Below, piece by piece: positions 1-11,400 of a stretch of DNA of 64,000 bases. The translations under genes and the position numbers were made by a program. This stretch comes from Neodontobutis hainanensis (lineage: Eukaryota > Chordata > Actinopteri > Gobiiformes > Odontobutidae): contig JALDNG010000008.1 in assembly GCA_024349245.1 (NCBI GenBank), positions 6,496,001 through 6,560,000 on the forward strand, written 5' to 3'. The notes beneath the pieces are model-generated. The model searched no databases and was not told where the DNA came from. It worked only from the letters and a program-made list of their open reading frames with translations. The first letter of the stretch is position 1; the number at the start of each line of letters is the position of its first letter.

Positions 1-3000
1 ACCCCTGTGGAGCAATAGTGGTAAGAGTGACCTGTCCACTCTGTCTAACTCTGTCTACAATCTCCTCATGTGTCAGAGACTCCACCGACTCTCCACTAAC
101 TTCCAACAGCAAATCTCCATTTCGCATCCCTGCCTTGTCCGCTGGGCCATCAAGGTCCATCTCGCGCAAGACATGTGCTACAAACAAGAATATATTTCTC
201 AGGATGCATTGGTAAGAGAACAAGAATAATTTATATACAGTAAAATATTCTTGTCCTCTTACCAATGCGTCCTGATGGTGACTTTTCCAGACGAAGGTGA
301 AAGCCATAGCCACCTGTAGCTTGCACCAGGTGGAGTCTTCTGGCCATGTATGGAAGATTATGTGGTGTAGCCATCGCAGGGAGGATAGGCATTCTCTGGG
401 AGGTATAGTTTTTCTCACTCTCAGCATCAACCACTAGGATTGTAATCTGATTGCCACATTTTTTCAACTGCAACACAGGAATATGGATTGTTGCTTCAGA
501 TTATTGTTTCAAATTTGGTGTTATTGTATATACAGACACAAAACATTTTTTATACCATTCTGCTAATTGCAGAGTGTGTGAGATCTGCCACAGTTGCCCC
601 ATTCATCCATACCAGGCGGTCTCCCTTTCGCACCCCAGCTTTTTCAGCTGCTCCTCCAGCCGAAAGGTTGACATTGAAGTGGCCCTTCTGCCCTTGAGAG
701 CAGAGACAGAAGGAGCATGATGCCAAGTGTTTTAATGAAGGATATCTAAAGGTGTGGTCTTTGTGTGATTATCCAGATCACTGTTACCTTCCACAGGGGT
801 GAAGGTGATTCCCAGACCTGAGACAGGATCCTTGGTGATGTGACAGAGTCTTGGGGGTTTGCAGCCCTCACCTCTGTTGACCATGGCCAAAGATCGAAGG
901 TCTTGATCTTGAGACAGAGCCTGTTCATACTCCTCGCCATTCAGCACTAACAAAGATAACTGTTGTCCACTTAACTTCATCTTTCTGGTAACCTGGGTAA
1001 AATAACACTGTTATTGAAGCAAAACCCTAGTCTTTTCTTGCAGTATTAATGTTTATATGATATTATCTCTCACTTCATGGTGTGAAACATCATCAACAAA
1101 GTGGCAGTTGACTTCCAGAAGCCTGTCTCCATCCTGAAGACCACTGCGCTCAGCGATTCCTCCTGATGTCACATTTCTGATGATGTGGCCTTTACGTCCC
1201 TTCTCCATTCGGAGGTAGAAGCCATAGGACTCCCCCTGTTCTCGCTTGAGAACACACAGACGTGGACAGGCTGTTGACACAATATCTGACAAGAGAAGTC
1301 AAAAAGGTTTGGTCTGTGATATGATTTAGTGCAGAGCTTTATTAGACTTTATTCTTTGTGAGCAGATTACCTGTGTTCTCTGTAATGACCATGCTTGGGT
1401 TGTCTATTCCCTCTTTAGGATTAAATGTGAATTTCCTTAAGAAGTTAAAAATATTTATTATGAATTCAAATCTCCAAGTTCATTCACCAGTTCAGTGTGA
1501 GGCAGTACATAATGTCTGTTGTTGTAACAACTCTGTTGACTGATTACTTGGCTGTTACACTGTATGCTACAAAACAACAAAATGGCACACAACCCTTTTT
1601 AACATTTCATGGACATGGTGAACAATTTTCTTCTTCAAAAGAAGTCCTTAAGTATCAACTTGTCAAAGCAATTGTGCTTTCAAGCCTGTTTTCAAAGCAA
1701 TATTTGTTTTGATAAATACAATTGCACTTATAAGTTTACAAATACCCTGGCAGAATTTGTGATTTTTTTTCGGTTCATTTTTCAGAGAATATGAATGATA
1801 TTGATATTGTCAAACTACTGTTTACTCTTTTTAAATCATAATGACAACAGAAGCTATGCAAATGGCCCTGATAAAGAGTTTGCATTCTCCAGTTAATACC
1901 ATGTATTGACACCCTTAACATTATCGACAAGTCTTTTGTGGAAGTTGTGGATAAAGCTCTTTATTTTCTCAGATGGTAAAGCTGCCCATTCTTGGGCTGT
2001 CTTACATTAACTGCACGTTTGAGATCTTCCCAGAGTGTCTCAATGATACTGAGGTCAGGAGACTGAGGCCAGTCCAGACCCTTCACTTTATGTTGTTGTA
2101 GCCAATGACAGGTCGACTTGGCCTTGTGCTTTAGATCATTGTCATGTTGGAACGTCCAAGTACGTCCCATGTGCATGTATTTTCTGATGACATGCTGCAT
2201 TTATCTTTTCCTGTGCCACCACACTCTACCTGACCTTGGTTTGGGTTCAACAGAATCCGTCATTTTCTTTTTCTTAATTAGAGTTGGCATTCTCAGTTCC
2301 TTGGATTTCTTTTTATCTCCCTTTCCTGTTTTATACAGTTCAATAACCTTTGCCCACAGATCCTTTGACACTTCTTTTTCTTTTCCCATGACTCAGAAAA
2401 CAGAAACATCAGTGTAGCACTGGATACGCGATGCAAGGGTCTGTCAGTAGTCCATAAACTCACTGACCTTTTATATACACACACTGATTACAAACAAACA
2501 GATCACAGGTGAGGATGGTAGTAACCATTCAAACCTGTTTGTGTCAACTTGTGCATGTTATCAGGGCAAAATCACCAGAGTATGTAAACTTTTTCTCAGG
2601 GTCATTTGGGTAGTTTCTGTTGTCATTATAATTTAAAAAGAGTAAACACTTTTGTTTGACAATAAATGGCTTCACCCAACCAGTAAAAAATATAAAAAAG
2701 GTTTTTGTGTTATTATTAATATTCTCTGAAAAATAGCCAAAGAAATCACATATTCTACCAGGGTTATTTAAACTTATAAGCACAACTGTAAATGTATGCC
2801 TTTTTTTTTAAGAGCACACTATTATTCAAATGCACTTGCAGACATATAGAGACATTTTCTTAACTGGTTAATTTAGTACATTGATCTTATCTTAAGTTTT
2901 AAATGTGCGTTTCTAGTATAAACAGCAGTGACTGTTCATATTCAAATATACTGTACATTAGTTTGATTTTATAAAATAAAAAACTTACTGTATTAAGCCG

Positions 3001-3013
3001 TTGTCCACCATAC
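1..3013 (-). CDS. pdzd3: Multi-PDZ scaffold protein, NHERF4/PDZD3-like (partial, 5' part only)
   Basis: Submembrane scaffold of the NHERF family, whose PDZ domains bind C-termini of transporters and receptors at epithelial apical membranes. Coding exons on the minus strand, in transcript order: 3011-2989, 1393-1371, 1270-1074, 992-788, 692-556, 467-263 and 177 to the window edge; all visible junctions are GT/AG and the phases agree. Three PDZ domains are seen: PDZ1 opens with PRLCVLKREQGESYGF, PDZ2 with PRLCHITKD, PDZ3 with RRLHLVQATGGYGFHL; each continues into the AGLQDGDRLLEVN-type strand/loop and a H-[E/S] helix start. The 3' end is outside the window. Start: a 25-nt exon at 2989-3013 carries an ATG in frame with the rest; an alternative ATG lies at 1392. 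PDZD3 is preferred over PDZK1 from the PRLCHI..D pattern and, from memory, because zebrafish pdzd3 copies lie on the same chromosomes as clathrin heavy chain. PDZK1 remains possible. Confidence 0.7.
1719..2788 (-). mobile_element. Tc1/mariner-like transposon, internally deleted, in pdzd3 intron 1
   Basis: A 1,070-bp element flanked by TA at 1717-1718 and 2789-2790, as expected of Tc1/mariner insertion. The ends are long inverted repeats (left CAATTGCACTTATAAG, right complement CAGTTGTGCTTATAAG) that stay similar for over 150 bp. Between them, on the minus strand, a transposase N-terminus starts at 2389 (MGKEKEVSKD) and runs in frame, after a stop at 2201-2203, into the C-terminal part with the DNDLKH and WPQSPDL motifs of the DDE domain (to 1961). 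Relative to the copy at 4.9 kb about 0.4 kb of the middle is missing, so it cannot encode an active enzyme. Confidence 0.9.
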
Positions 3014-4908
3014 CTGTATTAAGAAAATTACAAGACAGTTACAATAACTTAATATTTTTTACAGAGAAGAATATACAGTGAATAAATCATATTCTATAAA
3101 TATTGTCAAAAATGTATGTCTCTAATAAACTTACAGTGATGAGTGTCTTCCTATCTCTGAAACAGTACTGAACTGACAGACAACGCAACAGTGACCTTTT
3201 AAACCTTGACATGCTATATCAGCCACTAGCCATAAAACTGGGTTTGGCCACATGTGATTAGTTTTGGTCCTTGTCCTGTCTACTGGGAGGGGATACATAA
3301 TCAGAAAGATTTACAAGCACTCAATAGAAGATTCAAAACCCAACCTAATAGACAATATGTACACACAATATGCTAAATAAGACTTTTTTTTGTTAGCCCA
3401 ATATCCCAACAACCGTTCAACCTCAATGGGCTTTATTGACCGTACAGGACAACACCCCCTGTCCTTAGACCCTCCTATTCACTCCCAGGGCAAACAGTAA
3501 TAGCTACAATCAATGGAACAAACAGAGCAGTGCAATAGGTGCAGTAAGGACAGGGTGAAACAATCCACAAATACGCTCCACAAATAAGCACTATACACAC
3601 AAGACTAGATTTTACTGGTCCGGTTATAAGGAACCTATCGGATGCACTAATTAGAAGGGAAAACAAAGTACACACCCATTCACGGAGAGAGCATGCAAGA
3701 CCCCTGCACCTTCTTCCTAAAAGGCAACAGTGTAACCACTGCTCCACCATCACTCCTGTCTGAGAATGTGTGTCCGGACCAAACCTGTCCAAACCAATTC
3801 AAATATTGTGGTACCTTATGATAGCTGTTTTTTATTGAATGCCCTGGAAACTTGAAACAATGCTGTAATGTTGAATTTTGTTGTTTATTGTCACCAAGTG
3901 GGGGTCACCAAGACCTGCTACAATCAGATAATACTTATGTAAACTATAGATGCCTATACAGTAATAAAATGCAATAGTAAACTAAGCCCTCACTGTTCTT
4001 AAATGTTATCAGTTTGTAACAGGGAGTCCTTGCTCCTCTGTCACATTATAACAGAAAACTGTTTGCACATGCTGCACTAAACAAGGACATCTGTAACCAG
4101 CAACATTCTCTCTGTACATTTTCCAGAACCAAGAAGCCCTTCTCTCAAAAAGCCAACAGCAAGTGTTTTTGTCCAGCTACTGGGCCTCTGTTTGACTTTC
4201 CCAACAGTAAACCTTTTTTCAGACTGCGCAGAGACACACAATAGCAAAAACCTCTCAGAGTCTGATTGGTTACAATAAATGAAACATTTAAGATTATTAT
4301 TTAAGATATAACTGAAAATCACTGTTTTTTTGGGAAACATAAATACTAATAAACTTTGTAAACATTTTATAATAAAAAGATATATTACATGACTAGAAAG
4401 ACAAGAAATTAATTAAACAATGTTCAATCAAAATAAGGTTTCTACCAGTTGAAGATATAATTGGAGACTATACTACCTGTAGTGGATGTCATATTGTTTC
4501 TATTCACCGTCCGTTTTCAGCAACACTACAATATGACTTAAAAACACTTCCACTGACCAGATGTAGACTTCTCCCAGAGATTAAAGCTTAATCAGTGAGA
4601 CCCTTTTATATCACCTGTGTAGAAACTCATGTATTAGGTGCATTACGTACTGTATGTCTTTGGGACATTTTTTACTTTCTTAAATTGTTGCTAATCTGGC
4701 TTACATTGTATCTGTGACAGTCAGGGTCAAAGCCACTGATAAGCGTGATGTTACACAAGCAGAACCTTTCAACTTTTCTCTTACTTACTGTTGATAGACG
4801 CCAACACAGCTACATAATAAAGTTGAAAGAATGTAACAGAATATTAAGTATTTATCATTTTACAGCTGAATAGTAAGTAAAAGTAAAAAAGAAGACGTGT
4901 TTATCTGA
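3014..4908. other. Upstream flank of pdzd3; no gene seen
   Basis: AT-rich DNA containing the presumed 5' UTR and promoter of the PDZ gene. On the minus strand a donor-like CACT|GTAAGT at about 3135-3140 could end a noncoding first exon reaching to about 3200. The stretch 3370-3830 (cccaatatcccaacaacc onward) has the look of an old interspersed repeat but I cannot name it. No reading frame here looks coding. Confidence 0.4.
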
Positions 4909-5893
4909 AGTTGTGCACATACGTTTACCTACCCTGGCAGAATTTGTGATTTATTTGGCCATTTTTTAGAGAATAATAATGATAACACAAAAAACTTTCT
5001 TTCACTCATAGTTAGTGGTTGGGTGAAGTCATTTATTGTCAAACAGTTGTGTTTACACTTTTTAAATCATAAAGACAACAGAAACTACCCAAATGACCCT
5101 GATCAAAAGTTTACCTACCCCGGTGATTTTGGCCTGATAACATGCACACAAGTCGACACAAACAGGTTTGAATGGATACTAAAGTTAACCATCCTCTCCT
5201 GTGATTTGCTTTGTGGTTTGCTTGTAATCAGTGTGTATGTATAAAAGGTCAGTGGGTTTTAGTGTTCCTGACAGACCCTTGCATCTTGTAACCAGTGCTG
5301 CACTGATGTTTCTGTAATCTGAGTCATGGGAAAAGCAAAAGAAAAGTCAAAGGATCTGCGGGAAAAGGTAATTGAACTGTATAAAACAGAAAAGGGAGAT
5401 GAAAAGATATCCAAAGAATTGAGAATGCCAATCAGCACTGATTCAAAATGAAGGCTTCTGTTGAAACCAAACCAAGAACCAAACATTTCAGCCATAACTG
5501 CCAGGAAAAAAATTTTGATGCTGAGAAAAAACCACAAATAATTTCAGCTAAAATACAGGACTCTCTGAAAAAGGTGGTGCGGCTGTTTCACGATGCACAA
5601 TAAGAAGGTACACAAAAAGGGGCTGCGAGAAAGTAATTACTACACAAATGACACAAAGCATCCCGCTTACAATACACCAAACAGCACAGAGACAGAACAA
5701 AGTCAAGTGGAGTGATGAGACCAAAATTTTACATTTTGGCCACAACCATAAATGTTACATTTGGAGAGTAGTCAACAAGGGCAATTATGAAACGTACACC
5801 ATTCCTACTGTGAAATATGGAAGTTGATTGCTGATGTTTTTGGGGATGTGTGAGCTACAAAGGCACAGGAAAAGATGAATGCAGCATGATTTA
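4909..5893 (+). mobile_element. Tc1/mariner-like transposon, 3'-truncated copy
   Basis: Same family as the element at 1719-2788, in the opposite orientation. The left inverted repeat begins near 4909 (AGTTGTGCACATACGTTTACC). The transposase start is at 5326 (MGKAKEKSKDLREKVIELYK) and the frame breaks after about 45 codons. Further on, degenerate pieces of the catalytic region are recognisable (WSDETKI, then YTIPTVKYGS). Similarity to the other copy stops just after GAATGCAGCATG at about 5893, so the catalytic C-terminus and right repeat are missing. Dead element. Confidence 0.85.
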
Positions 5894-8100
5894 CTGATAA
5901 AATTAAATATGTTTTGAGTCCACTAGGTGGCAACATAATTCAAATGAAATTGTTGCCATTCATTCTACATCTACAGAAGAAAAGAAACTAAAACAAAAAA
6001 ACAATTAGAAATTACCTCCAAGCATAATAACATGACTGTGAAAAGCTGTAGTTATTGTTGACTGTTACTGTCATAACCCGGTTGATGATTCTGTATCAGT
6101 TCAGATCATTTTACTGAAATTGCTTGGCACCCCTTACTGGTACACTTTACATTTAACACTTATTTGAAAAAAAATTATTGTAACCTGTGTGAAATGCTAT
6201 TCATGTGTTATAGAGTGCAGCAAAATGAAATATATGTAAAAATTTAATTATAATGTAATAATATGAGGTTAAATGACTGTATGATTGACATGGGTGTCAG
6301 GGGACTGTAAAAGAAAGGGCTACTATCTGGACAAAGTAACTATTTACAACAGAAGAGAAGAGATTCTGATAATCATAATAATACAACACAACAAAACAGT
6401 AAAGCAGGTTTAGATAGAAGAGACAGCAGAAGACTGGAAATAAGAAAGACTAGAGAGGAATACCAGAAGTTTTTTTTTTTTAATGCTTCTTTTCAGTGCT
6501 CTTTACGGACGTAAGCATCAGTACGCTCCAAGTCAACCCAGAGAAGGTCCTTGACGCTCCTGAAGACAGACCTCCCATCTGTGCCTAAATCCTTGCCAAA
6601 GTTCTGGAGTGCACTAGCGGTCAAAATCTGCAAGGGATACAGTTGCCTTTTTGTGGGTTTTCCCTCATTTTGTTTTACACATTTCAGCCTTGTGTCAGTT
6701 TTAGCTGATTCAAGCTGCAGAGAAGAAAAAGAAAATGACAATTGGGAAATGTTCTACGACACAGTCATTTTGGACTGAATCAGTAGCCAGTCTGAGACCT
6801 AACTGGTTTACTGTGACATCCTTGCAGTGAGTCCGAAGGCCACTCTTTTATCATGGCACACAGCTTCTCTGAGAGTGTAGTGTCTTGTGTTTTATAGGCC
6901 TTTGAATCCATGGCAACTGCAGCGTGAATGGGTCATTCAGGATGGCCTCCACTACACCCAGTGCCTCTGAAACCAGATCATCAAACAAACTGGGGATGGT
7001 CCTGGCTTTGCATGATAAAGGGTTGGTGAACATTCATTTCATTTGGCTTTAGTCAACATAAAACATGCAAATTTTTTTTATAATTTTTAATCATAATCAA
7101 TATTTTTTTATTGAAGTGGAAGTTTTTTATTAAAGTGGAAGTTACATTGTGAAAAAAAAATATATAAGATGTTTTCTAAGACTACACATTTTTATGTGAA
7201 AAGAAAACTGACATTATTAATCTAACTGTATTTTATTTTCATAACACGCTATTTTTCTTAAGAAGAAAGAAAACATGTCAGCAAAATAATATCTCTGCTT
7301 AAAGAGCTGCTTTTGTTGCAATCAGTTTGAAATTGAGCAACAACATTACGTCTTCTGCCAACAAAAAGTGTGAATGTAATATAAAGAAACTTGTGCACAT
7401 TGCATACACACTGTACAACATCACTATAATGCAAGATATTGTCTTCCAAAGTTTGGGAAAGATATTTAGATATAAGTTTTGTACTTTTTATTTAAATAAT
7501 AAATTGAGTGTAGGCTACTAGTTAGGCTCATGACAAACTCATTCTCGTCAGTATGAACCGTTGCAAAATATAAATGATTCATTTCCCATGAAGGAGTCAG
7601 CATATTTCGTTGCTTCCTAAAAACTATACCTGCTTCCTTTCAAGCCTATTGCAAAAAACAATAATGCTTTTTAATATAACTAGTTGAGTAGAATGAACCT
7701 AATTTCTTGTGTGAAATGCTGTACTAAACAGTGTACGTAGCCTATGCTTCTCCAGACATAACTTATATACAAAAATACATAACAACGCATTGATTATTGT
7801 ACAAAAACTATTAAGCGTCAGTTTCATTTATATGTCAAACATTATGAATTTATGGTTCGTGTAGATTACAATGCTGTCGATTGCTCGAAAGGAACAAGTG
7901 CACAGCGCGTAGCAATGACGTTGTTTTACGAAGACGAATGATGTGGCAAAAATCAAAGGGCGACAAGAAGGAAATAGTTCCAGTTTGATTTCTATTTACT
8001 GGTACTGAACTATTGTTGTTGCTGGGCCTGAATTGATCATTAAAAAACAAAAATAAATACTGCTATTACGTTAGTTATGTTGTTTTAATATGCGACATGA
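5894..8100. other. Intergenic region between pdzd3 and clathrin; one orphan minus-strand ORF
   Basis: AT-rich intergenic DNA. The only suggestive stretch is on the minus strand at 6490-7030: an open frame of about 75 codons ends at 6493 (preceding text FGKDLGTDGRSVF) and starts after an acceptor-like TTCTCTGCAG near 6720, and a second open stretch (ALGVVEAILNDPF) lies at 6851-7033. I do not recognise either. Otherwise nothing. Confidence 0.3.
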
Positions 8101-8422
8101 TGTAGTTTTGTAAAGGTGCCACTCTGTATTCCTCCGCCTGACTGAATTCACTTCCATTTCCGGGATGTTTTCTCCGCTGTCCAGCCTCTACCGCCATTGC
8201 AGGTCCAGGGAGTCGATGTAGTGGCAGCCAGTTTAGCCAAGGATATCCCAGTTTAGGGACGAATAAAAGTGGCACCGCGTTGACATCACCTTTAAAATAA
8301 CAATTAGGATTAAACCATTTGAAATTTAGAGTAGCGACTCCCTGGCTGACCATCTAGGATCTGAGAGAAAGTCGTAGTTTGTTAGCGTTTGAAGAAACCG
8401 GAGGAGACTGAGAGGCACCGCC
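8100..8422 (+). promoter_or_regulatory. Probable clathrin heavy chain promoter and 5' UTR
   Basis: This stretch ahead of the clathrin ATG is less AT-rich than its surroundings. It has an ETS-like TTTCCGGGA (around 8157) and a YY1-like ACCGCCATTGCAG (around 8191), common in housekeeping promoters. No TATA box is evident. The ATG context GGCACCGCCATGG is a strong Kozak match. The transcription start cannot be fixed from sequence. Confidence 0.45.
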
Positions 8423-11400
8423 ATGGCTCAGATCCTGCCTATTCGCTTTCAGGAGCACCTGCAGGTTTGTGTATGAATGAATGGTTAGCTTTTTTATGGG
8501 AATTTGTATTTTGTTATTGGTGTCGTACGTGTCTCTGCTCAGGCTTTTCAATTGTAGCTCAATTTTTAATAGTGGCGAAGACCGCTAACAAGCTAACAAG
8601 TTAGCTTTTACAAGCTATGCTAACTGGCTTGGCAGGGTGGATGACGTTTATCTTAGTTAGCATCTAGCCTTACTGCTAACACTTGTGATTAGCTACTCTT
8701 GTTCATCGTTTAATCCATATTTCTCTACAGTAAAGGGGGCAAAATGCTTCCAGTATGTCCAGCTTTTATTAGATAATTGTTTTCTCAACGAGATTTATTG
8801 ACCCTGGTCACATTTTTTTACAAACAACGCTAGCCAAGTTTTATAATACAGCAACATTATACAATGTTACAATTTTTAAAAAAACTTATAGCGTAGCCAA
8901 CTTCTTTCTAAATTGTATGACACATTTTTTTTTTTGAAAAAGTGATTTAATGTAAATTCTTCACCTGTAAACGGCGTTATATGGCATTAGGGGTAAGACA
9001 AGTCCACAATTTTATAGTAGCCTTCATTAAGCGTCTGTGCCCCTGTGATGTGCTTTAATAATTTATTGTGTCTGCTCTAGAGTGATTATCATGCTTTGAC
9101 AGAAATCACTTTGGCCGGTTGTAGACAACATCATGTGGTGTGTGTGGGCTTGTCTCAAAGCTCTTTTTTCCTACCTTGGATGTCTGACAAAGTTGGCCAT
9201 AGATCAAATATTTTAAGGAGGAGATAACTTTTGGGGTGTGAATATTATAGGAGAAACTCTGCATATGCTTACGGAGTAGTAAAAGTGTGCTAATTGTCTT
9301 AAATTAGCTTACTTTTACCACAGTCAAGTTAAACTGATAAAACTGTTGAGAAAGTGGAAACAATGCTTTTCCATCCTCATGAGGAGTGTGGGCTACTCGC
9401 TTACAAGGTGTAATGAATAAATTATAAAAGCTTTGGTGTTCCAGTCCACCTTATGACCAGTTATTTGATCTACCCTTCCTCTCATGTTAAACAGTTCCAC
9501 TAGATACACTGAGCAGAAATGTGTCCTTCATAGTAGTATGAACTTGACTATTGACTATGAGCTATTACTGTTCTGCTCATTCATTTCATAGTTATTTTAA
9601 GTTTTAATATAACTATTATTTCAGATGATGATGTGGAAAAAGTGTTAGTAGCTTGATTAACTGAGATCTACTTAATGTGATAGCATTTGATGAGTTAATA
9701 TAATGGAGGGTTATTTAAAAGGTGTGCTGGCCACATAACCTTATGCACAGATCTTTTGTTGCTTGACGTTACAGTTGCTTTAATTATAATATTAATTTTG
9801 ACTCCTTTTGCTTAACACTTTTGAAGTTTAAACTATACAATGGATCTCAATGAAAATGTGTGCTCTCAATCTCTGGCACCACATGCTAGCAGTAAAACAG
9901 CTTTATATACTTTATCTACTGTAATTCCTATTGATAAGGAGTCGTTTGTTTTTTCATAATTTGTGTCATTGCCACATTACAAGCCCCCCTCCCCCCATCT
10001 GACTAATGCAAGAGCTGCATATGTTTCATACATGTTTTAAACTTTACAGCAACATTAATCATAATGTGACCTCAAATCTGTTTTAATGCTTTAGGTTTGG
10101 CTATAATTCTTTTGGTGGTAGTTTAGTTAAATAATGTTAACAAAAATCAACCTTACATGTTTGGTTTAGTTGTGAGAATTTAAGTTTTGTTCACGCTAGC
10201 AGTTTTATTTTTTATAGCTGAGCCAACTCTCATAAAAGCTTTCTTTTGCTATGGCCCATCATGTTGTTGGCTGGTCCATTTGCCTAGCTTGCATTTTATA
10301 CATCATCCATTAAAGAAGTGTAGTATAGACTCCAGATAAAGATGTATCTTTAGTACAAATCACTGCTACACCAAAATTAGTCCCTAAGCAATTTATGCAC
10401 ATTTCCTGGGAGTGGGCTCTTTTTAATGCTGCAGGAGCTCAAGTTGGTATAATGATAACATTTCCCCAATTGTGTTTAACAAAAGCCGGTTATAGAAAAT
10501 GGTATTAAGTAGACTTTGGGAAGCCATTATAATGTTAGCATGGCTCTTAGTATTTTGAGGAAAACCTAAAAGCTTTAGTTTCATAATTGCAGGTTGATAC
10601 ATGAGTGGTATTTATGTTTGATTAGTTTTTATAGGCTACACATCATAAATGGAGCACAGCACATTTACTCAGAACTAGTAACTTACACCCGTTGGTTGTA
10701 CTGTCTATCTCCTTAACATGCCCTTGTTTACTTGAAAGGCTGGTATTTGATTGTAATTTCACTACTACACATGGCGTATAATTTTACATCTATCACTACT
10801 TTCCCCACAGTGTTTGTGTGTGTATTGTGTCATACTCTGTTCAGTGTCATCTTGCAAGGTTTCCACAATGCACTTTGAACCATGCAAGGACCGGTCCAGC
10901 TGATAGCTCGTGACTGGCTGGTGAGGCTACAGAAATGCTGAACACTTGACATTCTGCAGCCCTAACTGGAGATAAAGAGCATTCGAGAGAGGGAGAGGGG
11001 AAGCTGCAGTTCCAGACCACCTCAGCAGAACCAGCCTAGAGTGGAAATGAACAAATGCATGCAACTCTTTTTAGTCAATTTCTTATCAAACTGTGAAGGC
11101 ATCCTTCTTGCTCCTCACTCCTGGGCTAGTCACATGTCACCCACAAGTGTCACATGGTTGCAGAGGAGGCAGTGCTGTTATTTCAGTCCCAGTATACAAT
11201 GGGTCCCTGGTTTCCTGTTATGGAGGACTGCCATAAAGTGCTGCAATCCTCAGCACATTGCAAAGCACATCCTTCCCTGCTGCCTTGAACTAGTGTAGAA
11301 TACATACATGGCATTTTTTCTGCTGAGCAAGACGATGCTTTCCTACAAAGGAAGAGCATACAGGTTAAACCAACAGATGGGACCCATGATCCAGTTCAGG

